From a bacterium (GTDB lineage Bacteria; Elusimicrobiota; Elusimicrobia; UBA1565; UBA9628), in contig JAJZCM010000018.1 in NCBI GenBank assembly GCA_021846045.1, positions 1-35,057 on the forward strand: a stretch of DNA of 35,057 nt. The letters are read 5' to 3'. Positions 1 through 6,795 of the stretch are shown here, one piece after another. Position numbers and translations under genes: made by a program. The notes beneath the pieces were generated by a model. It was not told the origin of the DNA. It saw only the letters and a program-made list of their open reading frames with translations, and made no database searches. Each line of letters starts with the position of its first letter. The stretch's first letter is position 1.

Positions 1-1996
1 CGGTGGTTTCCGCCAAAGCCGTTGTCAGGGATTCTCGATTTTTCCGGAGGCGCTCAATGTCGGCCAAGGACAATCCTTCCTGCTCGGAAAGGACCGCGCC
101 GCCAAAAACCCAATGATCGCCGAAAACCAAGGGCCCCAAGGCGTAGCTTTCCGTGAAGAGAAACCGCATTAAATTCTCATAACGTGGATCAAATCTGATT
201 TTAGACAACAGCGGCAGCGCTTCTTCGGGGTAGTTTCTTTCAGAGGCATCAGTGGAAATGGAACTGAGAACTAAAAATCGGCAACGCCCGCGCCCCGAGG
301 ACTTTAAGAAATCGCAAGCATTTCGAGCGGCGCCGGAATCTTCGCAGACCACCGAATGGAGTCTTTCTCCCAATATATCCTGAACTTGAATTCGGATGGG
401 CTCTTCAACTTCAAAAAGAGATTGTAAAGTCCCCACGATGCCTAGAAGACCGGCGCGCACCACCGTACGCGCGCCCACCCAATAAGAATCCTGTTCGCCG
501 CGGGCCTCTAAAGCTTTCACATGGGCTTGCGTTTCCGCGATTTGGGAATGAAGGCGCAAATTTTCCTCATCCAATTCCTTTTCCTTAAGGCGAGCTTTCT
601 CCAATTCCGCCCGCGTCGCCTCCAACTCCGCTTTTGAAGTCTTCAAAACGTCTTCGCACTGCTCAAGCTCCGAACGAACCGCATCAAGGGCTCCGGTCAA
701 AGAAGCCGCGACTTCCATGTCTTTTCCGTATTCCCTCAAGGAAGAACGGATTCGCGCTTCTATTCGGGTTAAGTCCGACTCGCCTTCGGAGACTTTTCGG
801 GTTTCCAATAAAAGCCGCTCGGAAGCCGCGAGAACTTTTCGGCCCTTCTCCTCCCAGTCCGACTGAGACTGGGACACCCGCAGAGCCAAGCCTTCCATTC
901 TTTCCGCCTCGCCTTCTACTTCTTGCCGGAAAGACTGAAGCTCCCCTTCCAATTTCTCCAAATCCATGCGGGCCCGATCGAGATATTCATCGATGGAGAG
1001 CATCTTTTCCTTGAGGGTCATCTCTTCAGTCTGAAGAGACTTAACCCGCTCTGAGGCGGAAGCGGCCTCCCTGTCCCAGGATTGAATCCGTTCTTCCAAG
1101 CGCGCCACTTGAGCCTTGAGCTCGGAAGATTTTTTGCCCGCTTCCATCGCTTGAGCTTGAGCTTGGGCTTGTTCCAGGCTCAGAGCGGAGCTCTCGGCCC
1201 CGGCAACGTCGATTTCAACTTTCTTTTGGCCCAAGGATTCTTCCAAAGGCTGGCGCTTCAAGCGTCCTTCTTCAAGCAGAGCTTCCAGGCGGGATATCTC
1301 CTTCAAAATTTGAGAGGCCTCAGCCGCTGACAATTCTTCTTTGTATTTTTGAAATAGATTCGCTTTCTTGGCGTCTAAGTCGAGTTTTCTGACTTGTTCA
1401 TCGATCAAGGTACGAGCATCCGTGACGCGGGCCATGTCCGCTTCAACGTGCTCAAGTTTTTTAAGGGCTTCTTCTCTTCGCGCGTTGTATTTGGCGACGC
1501 CGGCCGCTTCCTCAAAGAAAGCGCGGCGTTCATCGGGTTTGGCCGAAATCATTGTTTCAACGCGGCCTTGATCAATGACGGCATAGCCTCCGCTGCCGAG
1601 CCCGGTGTCTAAAAAGAGATCGCGCACGTCTTTGAGACGGCATTGGCTTTTATTCAAAAAATAGAGAGATTCCCCGGATCTAAAAAGGCGGCGGGCGACC
1701 GTCACTTCAGAGAATGGAATCGGAAGGCCTTGGGAGGAATTATCAAAGGTCAAAGTCACTTCGCAAAAAGACAAGGCGGGTTTTCGAGTGGTACCAGCGA
1801 AGATAACATCGGTCATCGCGTCGGCGCGCAATGATTTCCAGGAGCTTTCACCCAAGCACCAGCGAACCGACTCCATGATGTTGGATTTCCCGCAGCCGTT
1901 GGGACCGACAATTCCGTTGATGCCCTGCTCAAGGTCTAAATGGGTTTTTTGCGCGAAAGATTTGTATCCGAAAATGTCCACCGCTTTTAAATGCAT
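1..1996 (-). CDS. smc: Chromosome segregation ATPase SMC, N-terminal half (cut by window edge)
   Basis: The reading frame is open from the ATG at 1996 to the window edge (665 codons, no stop), so about the first half of an SMC of usual length (~1150-1200 aa) is present. It begins MHLKAVDIFGYKSF, with a Walker A motif GPNGCGKSN at residues 31-39 and an R-loop-like region following it. A long charged heptad-type coiled coil comes next, and near the left edge a segment with VFGDHWVFGGAV that fits the hinge. SMC dimers work with ScpA/ScpB to compact and segregate the chromosome; the C-terminal ATPase half and any scp genes lie outside. The start is supported by a Shine-Dalgarno AGAGGA at 2004-2009, 7 nt upstream, and by a promoter in the upstream 59-bp repeat. 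The family is certain. Confidence 0.95.
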   Translation of the reverse strand, partial: MHLKAVDIFGYKSFAQKTHLDLEQGINGIVGPNGCGKSNIMESVRWCLGESSWKSLRADAMTDVIFAGTTRKPALSFCEVTLTFDNSSQGLPIPFSEVTVARRLFRSGESLYFLNKSQCRLKDVRDLFLDTGLGSGGYAVIDQGRVETMISAKPDERRAFFEEAAGVAKYNARREEALKKLEHVEADMARVTDARTLIDEQVRKLDLDAKKANLFQKYKEELSAAEASQILKEISRLEALLEEGRLKRQPLEESLGQKKVEIDVAGAESSALSLEQAQAQAQAMEAGKKSSELKAQVARLEERIQSWDREAASASERVKSLQTEEMTLKEKMLSIDEYLDRARMDLEKLEGELQSFRQEVEGEAERMEGLALRVSQSQSDWEEKGRKVLAASERLLLETRKVSEGESDLTRIEARIRSSLREYGKDMEVAASLTGALDAVRSELEQCEDVLKTSKAELEATRAELEKARLKEKELDEENLRLHSQIAETQAHVKALEARGEQDSYWVGARTVVRAGLLGIVGTLQSLFEVEEPIRIQVQDILGERLHSVVCEDSGAARNACDFLKSSGRGRCRFLVLSSISTDASERNYPEEALPLLSKIRFDPRYENLMRFLFTESYALGPLVFGDHWVFGGAVLSEQEGLSLADIERLRKNRESLTTALAETT

Positions 1997-2011
1997 ATTC
2001 GTTTCCTCTGT

Positions 2012-2070
2012 TCTTTTGCGATTCAGAATCCAAAAAGTTATTTTAGCTTTTTTTCAGTCGGAAACAAGAG
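2012..2070 (-). repeat. 59-bp direct repeat, copy 1, carrying the smc promoter
   Basis: This segment is identical over 59 bp to 3433-3491. On the minus strand it holds a -35-like TTGTTT (2062-2067), a 16-nt spacer and a -10 TAAAAT (2040-2045), suitably placed to transcribe smc. The two copies flank the 1.36-kb segment with the Mrr-type gene. Identity and positions are seen; the promoter role is inferred from the hexamers. Confidence 0.9.
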
Positions 2071-2142
2071 TGCTCTGCTCTGGGAGCGTAAGGCATAGGC
2101 GATTTAATTCGGCCTAGAGGCCTTCAGGTTCTGCAACAATCT

Positions 2143-2256
2143 TTAAGTTGAGATCATTCGGAGCGTTTCGCTTTTTTGGCGACAGAAACAATCGCTGCAA
2201 GTTTCTCGGACACCTCGGAATTGATTTTTTAGCTTCTTAGGGGCTGACTTCTTCAT
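2143..2256 (-). CDS. Possible small basic protein overlapping the end of the Mrr-type gene
   Basis: A 37-codon ORF beginning MKKSAPKKLK starts in the stop codon of the restriction gene (ATGA overlap), the arrangement expected for translational coupling. I do not recognise the product. A one-base change in the A6 run after the tenth codon would instead give a Lys/Ala-rich C-terminus ending KKAKRSE, so this may be a frameshifted remnant. It lies wholly in the inserted segment. Either a small protein or a decayed gene end is possible. Confidence 0.25.
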   Translation of the reverse strand: MKKSAPKKLKNQFRGVRETCSDCFCRQKSETLRMIST

Positions 2257-3278
2257 TTGGCTTCCTCGGCAGTCCCAACGCTCTCGGGGATGAAAACTCG
2301 CTTGAGCGGCAACAATCCCTTGTAGCGGGCGTCGAACTGGTCGTAGTGTGCCAGGATGAGACCAACAAGTTCGTCGGCGTCGATGAGCCGCAGATTGCTC
2401 TTGCTCTTCGCGAACTCGATAGCCTTGGGCGTGAAGGTGCCGAGAGTGACAAGCAACCCAAACTCACTTGTTGCGACCTTGCCGTAAAGCGCCGAAACCA
2501 CGGGGTCGCCGACGCTACCGTCGCCGCTCTTGACCTGCACCTTGATGATCGGAGGCTCAAAGCCAAGCTCATCCTTGTGCGCGATAATATCGATGCCGCC
2601 GTCCGGGCCTTCGGGCGACACACGCGTCCGGTATCCCATCGTCCCAAGCAGATGGGCGATGAAATCAGCCAGGGGATGCCCTTTCAACTCCTGAGACAAT
2701 CTCTTTAGAATGAAATCCTCTGTTGTCTGCCCAATCTCCTCGGCGACGACGGCGACGGTCTCGTCCATGGCCGCCGGTTGCGGCGCGTCCTTACCCTCCA
2801 AGGCGGCGCGAAATTCCTCCCCGTAGGTCTTCACCTGGAAGAAGCTCATGGCAGAGCCGATCTCGTAGAGCGCACCTTGTGAAAAACTGGTTCTGGGCAA
2901 AATCTTTAGCCACTTCACGGGCCGAATATTTGGGTAGTGTTCGTTGAGGTGCGGTTGATATTTGTATGGTCCTTCGATTCGTCCAATGTGGACTTGGCGA
3001 TCGTGCTTCGAGGGGTAGACGATGATGTCTCCGACTTTCATCTCATGGATGAAGCGAAAAAGTTGGCCCGCATTGTTGGGGATCGCACCCAGCTTCTTGT
3101 CGGGATATTCTTCGGTGATCCGCGCCTTCAGAGCTTCACGATCCGCCTTGATCTCGCCGATGTCTCCGAGCTTGGGCCAGCCGAGGGCCACGCAGTTGTC
3201 CTTAACGAAAAGCGTGTAGGCATCGCCAGTTCTTCCGGCATGGATTCCCCAGACCGTCGCTTCGATATTATTGGCCAT
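2253..3278 (-). CDS. Mrr-type restriction endonuclease (probable type IV)
   Basis: This 341-aa protein has two parts. Residues ~1-150 (WGIHAGRTGDAYTLF, later VGDIIVYPSKHD) resemble the EVE/PUA-like modules often found in modification-dependent nucleases. Residues ~190-320 are an Mrr_cat-type PD-(D/E)XK nuclease: GPDGGIDI at about residue 229 supplies the metal-binding Asp and VQVKS at about 250 is the (Q/E)xK element. Such enzymes usually cut DNA with modified bases; no methyltransferase is nearby, which fits type IV, but the modification recognised cannot be read here. The start overlaps the stop of a truncated upstream frame (TGATG). The gene looks more GC-rich than its neighbours, has 59-bp direct repeats on both sides, and separates smc from its divergent neighbour, all signs of acquisition. 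Expression is probably from the repeat copy at 3433-3491. Confidence 0.85.
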   Translation of the reverse strand: MANNIEATVWGIHAGRTGDAYTLFVKDNCVALGWPKLGDIGEIKADREALKARITEEYPDKKLGAIPNNAGQLFRFIHEMKVGDIIVYPSKHDRQVHIGRIEGPYKYQPHLNEHYPNIRPVKWLKILPRTSFSQGALYEIGSAMSFFQVKTYGEEFRAALEGKDAPQPAAMDETVAVVAEEIGQTTEDFILKRLSQELKGHPLADFIAHLLGTMGYRTRVSPEGPDGGIDIIAHKDELGFEPPIIKVQVKSGDGSVGDPVVSALYGKVATSEFGLLVTLGTFTPKAIEFAKSKSNLRLIDADELVGLILAHYDQFDARYKGLLPLKRVFIPESVGTAEEAK

Positions 3279-3430
3279 CAGAGTTCTCCATTAAAAGCCT
3301 TCACCAACAGGGCGAATCTCAAGTGGGCCAGATACTTCGACTGAGATTCGGCCGCCGCCCGCGCCTTCTCGACTACCGGCTGTGTTTCGCTGCTGACCTT
3401 AATGCGCAATACAAATCGGTACAGCCCTTG
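3278..3430 (-). pseudogene. C-terminal remnant of an unidentified gene upstream of the Mrr-type gene
   Basis: In the frame whose stop (3278-3280) overlaps the Mrr start, about 50 foreign codons are open, with VEKARAAAESQ and ending LVKAFNGEL. The frame continues into the 59-bp repeat and meets a stop at 3464-3466, so the original N-terminus is missing. The Ala-rich helix and the AFNGEL-type end recall the C-termini of type I restriction specificity (HsdS) subunits, but this is too short to assign. It suggests the cassette was cut from a larger defence operon. Confidence 0.45.
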
Positions 3431-3432
3431 GC

Positions 3433-3491
3433 TCTTTTGCGATTCAGAATCCAAAAAGTTATTTTAGCTTTTTTTCAGTCGGAAACAAGAG
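3433..3491 (-). repeat. 59-bp direct repeat, copy 2, second copy of the smc promoter
   Basis: Perfect copy of 2012-2070. Its -35-like TTGTTT (3483-3488) and -10 TAAAAT (3461-3466) point at the Mrr-type gene, so the restriction gene would be driven by a duplicate of the smc promoter. A 59-bp identity is far beyond a usual transposon target duplication. Confidence 0.9.
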
Positions 3492-3524
3492 CGCGCGCCC
3501 AAAATCTTTCCCTGAGATGCCCGC

Positions 3525-3556
3525 GCACGCTGTCCCTTCGCGAGCAAAGAACGCAG
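3525..3556 (+). repeat. Dispersed 33-bp hairpin repeat, degenerate copy A
   Basis: Matches about 28 of 32 positions of the repeat at 23698-23730 and at 5495-5527 (minus strand). The family consensus contains CTCGCTTCGCGAG, a 5-bp stem with a TTC loop; this copy has mutations in the left arm. It lies just upstream of the promoter at 3561. Confidence 0.6.
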
Positions 3557-3560
3557 GCCC

Positions 3561-3589
3561 TTGACAGCCCCTCTCATTTGCGATACGAT
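3561..3589 (+). promoter_or_regulatory. Sigma70-type promoter for the 3596 gene (leaderless)
   Basis: A consensus -35 TTGACA (3561-3566), a 17-nt spacer and -10 TACGAT (3584-3589). Transcription should begin 6-7 nt downstream, at or next to the ATG at 3596, and no Shine-Dalgarno is present. The mRNA is therefore predicted to be leaderless. Confidence 0.7.
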
Positions 3590-3595
3590 TTTCGT

Positions 3596-4528
3596 ATGCT
3601 GCTTCATCTGCTCAAAGATGTCTGGTTCTATATCTCGGCTGGAGGCTTTCTTGCCAGCCTCGTTTTATTTGTCTTTCTTCTCGGGCAATATCGCCTCGCC
3701 GTCGAAACCGAAGAAGAAAATAATGCCTCTGATGAAAATTTAGAATCTGCCGAAGAAGCAGAAACTCCCACACCCACGCACGCCGAACAATTTAAAATCG
3801 AGCCGGAAGCCCCAATGGAAGAACCATCTCCAGCTTTAATATCGACTGTATCGCCAAGCGCCAACGAAACTCCCAAGGACGATCGGCCTCCGGCCTCAAC
3901 TGCGGCGTCAGAGCCGCCGGAAGAAAATCCAAAGCCCTCTTCTCAAGAAACTCCCCTCCATGCGGACGCGGAGATTAAAATTATTGGTGAGGGAATAAAT
4001 AAACTCGCGGAACAGTTTAATTCCTTGGAAAAAGTTTTTGTCGAGGAATCCCGCAGCAATCTTAAGGCGCTTGAAAAAATATCCGCGCTTCTTGAATATC
4101 AGACGGAGAGGTTATCTCAACTCAATGCGGCGCCGCCAAGCGCCAACAAAATTCCCGAGGGCGCTGGGGACGCTCGGCCTCAGGCCTCGACCGTGACGCC
4201 TTCAAAAGAAGAGGCGCATGCGGAAAAGACCTCGGAAGCCCCCCTCAACTCCGTAAAAAAGATAAAGCTTAAAGCTCCCCAAGCTGAGGATACAATCATT
4301 CTTAAGCCAGGCAACGAACCCCAACAGTTAGAACTTTCCATCAAAGAGTCTCCGAAAGAAGAACCACTGGCCACCAACGAGCCCTCGGCTGAAGTAAAAG
4401 TCGAACCGGCGGAAGAGCCTGCGGTAAAAACTAAAAGTCCCCTTAAGATCAAAAACCCAAAGGACATTGATGCTATTGATGGAGGGAACACGCTTTCGAC
4501 TCGGAAGGGCCCCGTCTGGCCCATTTAG
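3596..4528 (+). CDS. Membrane-anchored low-complexity protein with short coiled coil
   Basis: 310 aa, not recognised as a named family. Residues ~5-32 form one transmembrane segment (ISAGGFLASLVLFVFLLGQY). The remainder is Glu/Pro/Lys/Ser-rich and probably disordered, except for a likely coiled coil at ~128-175 (INKLAEQFNSLEKVF). Two copies of the ~61-bp coding repeat add SPSANETPKD..RPPAST and PPSANKIPEG..ARPQAST blocks. The start at 3596 keeps the membrane anchor and sits directly behind a good promoter; a longer frame upstream would run through the repeat and promoter and is unlikely. The C-terminus (RKGPVWPI) overlaps the signal-peptide region of the following PorV-like gene, so the two are probably cotranscribed. 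A periplasmic linker or envelope scaffold role is only a guess. Confidence 0.75.
   Translation: MLLHLLKDVWFYISAGGFLASLVLFVFLLGQYRLAVETEEENNASDENLESAEEAETPTPTHAEQFKIEPEAPMEEPSPALISTVSPSANETPKDDRPPASTAASEPPEENPKPSSQETPLHADAEIKIIGEGINKLAEQFNSLEKVFVEESRSNLKALEKISALLEYQTERLSQLNAAPPSANKIPEGAGDARPQASTVTPSKEEAHAEKTSEAPLNSVKKIKLKAPQAEDTIILKPGNEPQQLELSIKESPKEEPLATNEPSAEVKVEPAEEPAVKTKSPLKIKNPKDIDAIDGGNTLSTRKGPVWPI
3851..3902 (+). repeat. In-frame coding repeat, copy 1 (9 bp shorter)
   Basis: Shares CGCCAAGCGCCAACGAAA and CGGCCTCCGGCCTC with copies at 4133-4193 and 9986-10046 (minus). It encodes SPSANETPKD..RPPAST. It lacks 9 bp (three codons) relative to the others, so the frame is kept. Confidence 0.8.
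4133..4193 (+). repeat. In-frame coding repeat, copy 2
   Basis: A 61-bp copy in the same gene as copy 1, encoding PPSANKIPEGAGDARPQAST. It begins CCGCCAAGCGCC and ends CTCGACCG, as does the copy in the amidase gene. Confidence 0.8.
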
Positions 4529-5472
4529 TTTTCCTACTGCTCGCGGCTTTAGCCTCTTCCGCCAAAGCCGCTTTTTTTTTGCCCTCCAATCCTTTCACTA
4601 ACGGCGGCATTGGAACAACCGGAGCAGAATTTCTTCAAATTCCGACAGGGGCGCGAGTTCCCGCTATGGGCGGCGTCGCGGCGGCATCCGTTGAGGGCTC
4701 CGACGCTCTGTTTTGGAATCCCGCAGGCCTAGCCCGGCTTCAACCGGAAGACCCGTCGGAAATCGACGTCAGTTATAACAACCTTCTCCAAACGACTTAC
4801 GAAGGCTCTGCATCCTACGCGATTCCACTGGCCAATGGCGGGGTCTTGGGCGCCGGACTTCTTTATTTCTCACAGGCGCCTCAAACCGCTTACGATAATA
4901 TCGGCAATTCCGTGGGAAGTTTCACCCCTTACGATATGGCAATGAACCTTTCCTACGCCCAGCATTGGAAATCGCTTCTAATCGGCGGCGGAATCAACAT
5001 CATTCGATCTCAAATCGACACCGCAGAAGCCTTGGATGCCGCCATCAATATCGGGGTTCAAGCGCTTCACGTAACCGACATCGGAAATCGTCCGGTCGAT
5101 TTGGGAGCCTCCATCACCAATCTCGGTCCCCCCATACAAGTAGGCAGCGTCGCCTCCGCTCTCCCAACCGAGATTCGCGGCGGATTTATATGGCATTTAT
5201 CCAACATGTTGAATGCCGGAATGGATATCGTCCTCGATTCAAATCAGGCTCCGTATCTGAGCGCCGGACTTGAAAGCGTTTTTAAAGCCAACGACATGAG
5301 CGGATCCCTTCGCCTGGGATATAATCAAAGCTATGCGCGCGGGATCAATGGCCTCAGCGGTATCGCCGGAGGCGGCGGGTTTGATATCGGAAAAATTAGA
5401 ATCGACTACGCGTGGGTTCCCTTCGGACTTCTCGGCGTAACCAACCGCCTCGATATTACGCTAAGATTCTAA
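4516..5472 (+). CDS. PorV/PorQ-like outer-membrane beta-barrel protein
   Basis: The mature part starts near LPSNPFTNGG, followed by FLQIPTGARVPAMGG and then DALFWNPAGLA, the N-terminal signature of the PorV/PorQ (UPF0164-like) family. Alternating Gly/aromatic strands run to a terminal RLDITLRF, as expected of an outer-membrane barrel. A clear signal peptide (LVFLLLAALASSAKA, then AFF) lies in frame upstream of the TTG at 4579, so that TTG cannot be the true start. The frame is open back to a stop at 4477-4479 and contains no ATG, GTG or TTG there; the CTG at 4516 is my best guess, with GGAGG at 4481-4485 being rather distant. The start overlaps the upstream gene, so coupling is likely. Family confident, start not. 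Confidence 0.75.
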   Translation: MAHLVFLLLAALASSAKAAFFLPSNPFTNGGIGTTGAEFLQIPTGARVPAMGGVAAASVEGSDALFWNPAGLARLQPEDPSEIDVSYNNLLQTTYEGSASYAIPLANGGVLGAGLLYFSQAPQTAYDNIGNSVGSFTPYDMAMNLSYAQHWKSLLIGGGINIIRSQIDTAEALDAAINIGVQALHVTDIGNRPVDLGASITNLGPPIQVGSVASALPTEIRGGFIWHLSNMLNAGMDIVLDSNQAPYLSAGLESVFKANDMSGSLRLGYNQSYARGINGLSGIAGGGGFDIGKIRIDYAWVPFGLLGVTNRLDITLRF

Positions 5473-5494
5473 GGGCTCGTTACGCGATCTCTTC

Positions 5495-5527
5495 CTGCGC
5501 TCCTTGCTCGCGAAGCGAGAGCGTGCC
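5495..5527 (-). repeat. Dispersed 33-bp hairpin repeat, copy B
   Basis: Read on the minus strand it matches 31 of 33 positions of the copy at 23698-23730. The stem is CTCGC/GCGAG. It lies between two convergent genes and has no T-run after the hairpin, so it does not look like an ordinary intrinsic terminator. Confidence 0.7.
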
Positions 5528-5548
5528 GAATCATCTCCAAGAAAGACG

Positions 5549-6349
5549 TTATGGTTCGGCCTGCGGACCTTGAATATTTTTAATCGCAAGCGCGATATAG
5601 ACCGAAGTCACCGCAAGTGAAACCAGCGCGGCTCCAGGCAAAGGACCGGGCATGAAAAGAAAGAGCGCCCGAACAATAACCATCAAGGTCTGGGCATAGG
5701 CGGCCACATTAAAGAGGGCATTGTAGGGCAATCGCGCGTCAAGAAGAGAATTAATCATCATCGCGACCAAGGAATAGAACAAAGACGCCAACACCTTCCA
5801 CGCCACGAACAAGGCGAAGACCAAAACCAAGACGAAGGGATAAAGGATTTTATCGAGGAAGCGGCGAGCCGACTCGTAGAAATCCGTGTTTATGACCAAG
5901 GGTTTGCTCATCGGCTTTTGAGATGAAAAATCAAATACCCTCAATTCCCCGGGACGGCGCATCACGTAAAGAGCGTTGGACGTCACATAGGCCATGACCT
6001 TTTGACTTTCCAGCATTTGAGGAGTGACAGGGTCGACGCGCGTCGTATCAATGGTCAAGGCTACATCGGGGTCATCCGGATGACGGATGGTCAAGGGAGC
6101 GGTCAAATTGGAGGTCATTTTACCGTTAGCCAAGGTCAAGACCGGCATGGATTTCTCAAGCCAGAAAAAAGTTTTGTCGATTTCGGGACCGACAAACAAC
6201 TTAAAAGCCACCGTTGATATCAGCGCAAAGGCGAAGGCAATATAACACAAATAGCCGACCGTTCTGGCCCAAGACTGCTGCGCCACTTTCTTGTAAAACT
6301 GAATTGAGGTTACGGCATTGACGGGATCTAATATCATCATGAGAACCAT
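5549..6349 (-). CDS. DUF1189-like integral membrane protein
   Basis: 266 aa from the ATG at 6349. One membrane segment follows the N-terminal amphipathic stretch (DPVNAVTSIQFYKKVAQQSW, then TVGYLCYIAFAFALISTVAF). A soluble extracytoplasmic domain of ~110 residues comes next, then three or four C-terminal segments beginning YPFVLVLVFALFVAW. This layout and the FYKKVAQQSW-type start resemble the DUF1189 family, which has no settled function. It is the last gene of the run that starts at 12140 and lies just behind gtrA (gap of 20-30 bp depending on start). A TTG at 6364 is an alternative start. No terminator is visible behind it. Confidence 0.6.
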   Translation of the reverse strand: MVLMMILDPVNAVTSIQFYKKVAQQSWARTVGYLCYIAFAFALISTVAFKLFVGPEIDKTFFWLEKSMPVLTLANGKMTSNLTAPLTIRHPDDPDVALTIDTTRVDPVTPQMLESQKVMAYVTSNALYVMRRPGELRVFDFSSQKPMSKPLVINTDFYESARRFLDKILYPFVLVLVFALFVAWKVLASLFYSLVAMMINSLLDARLPYNALFNVAAYAQTLMVIVRALFLFMPGPLPGAALVSLAVTSVYIALAIKNIQGPQAEP

Positions 6350-6372
6350 TATGCCATGATGCAAGCCTTAAA

Positions 6373-6795
6373 TCAAGCTGTCTTGAAGGAAAAGCGGTTG
6401 TGAACCACGTAGCTTAATACCACTGTTATCGGCAGCAGAACGGCTTGAGCCATAACCGGACCGAGAGAGGTTTTGTGAACCAGAAAAGGCAGAGCAAAAA
6501 AATTAAAAATGAAAATAATCCAATAAACCCCTGAAAACCGAAAATATTCCCGCATATAGCCCCCCTTGGTTTTAAAAACGAAATGTTTATAGCCCAAGTA
6601 GGCGTTCGCTATTCCAAAGAATTGGCTAATGAGAAGAGCGACTAAATAATGCCGCCTCATCCAGTCTCCAGCATGGTAGAGAAAGACAAAACAAACATAC
6701 CCGAAAAGGGTGTTCCAGGCTCCGACGAACAAATAGCGTATTTTTTTCTCGTGCCGGCGCGCAAAATTTCTGGCCTTGATGATTTTCTTTTTCAC
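6373..6795 (-). CDS. GtrA-family membrane protein
   Basis: 140 aa with four predicted membrane helices and the family landmarks: YLFVGAWNTLFGYVCFVFL near the start, a middle AYLGYKHFVFKTKG and a C-terminal VVHNRFSFKTA. GtrA proteins are thought to flip or position polyprenyl-linked sugars for cell-surface glycosylation. The GTG start overlaps the glycosidase stop by 4 bp (GTGA), implying translational coupling. The neighbouring secreted glycosidase and murein amidase fit an envelope-glycan role, but the substrate cannot be told. Confidence 0.85.
   Translation of the reverse strand: MKKKIIKARNFARRHEKKIRYLFVGAWNTLFGYVCFVFLYHAGDWMRRHYLVALLISQFFGIANAYLGYKHFVFKTKGGYMREYFRFSGVYWIIFIFNFFALPFLVHKTSLGPVMAQAVLLPITVVLSYVVHNRFSFKTA

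Noticed and set aside
2104-2125. GGCCTCTAGGCC hairpin after the Mrr-type gene as a terminator
   Set aside because: The stem is only 4-5 bp and no T run follows on either strand.
3323-4528. Longer 401-aa version of the membrane-anchored protein
   Set aside because: It would translate the 59-bp promoter repeat and the hairpin repeat, and would begin upstream of the gene's own promoter.
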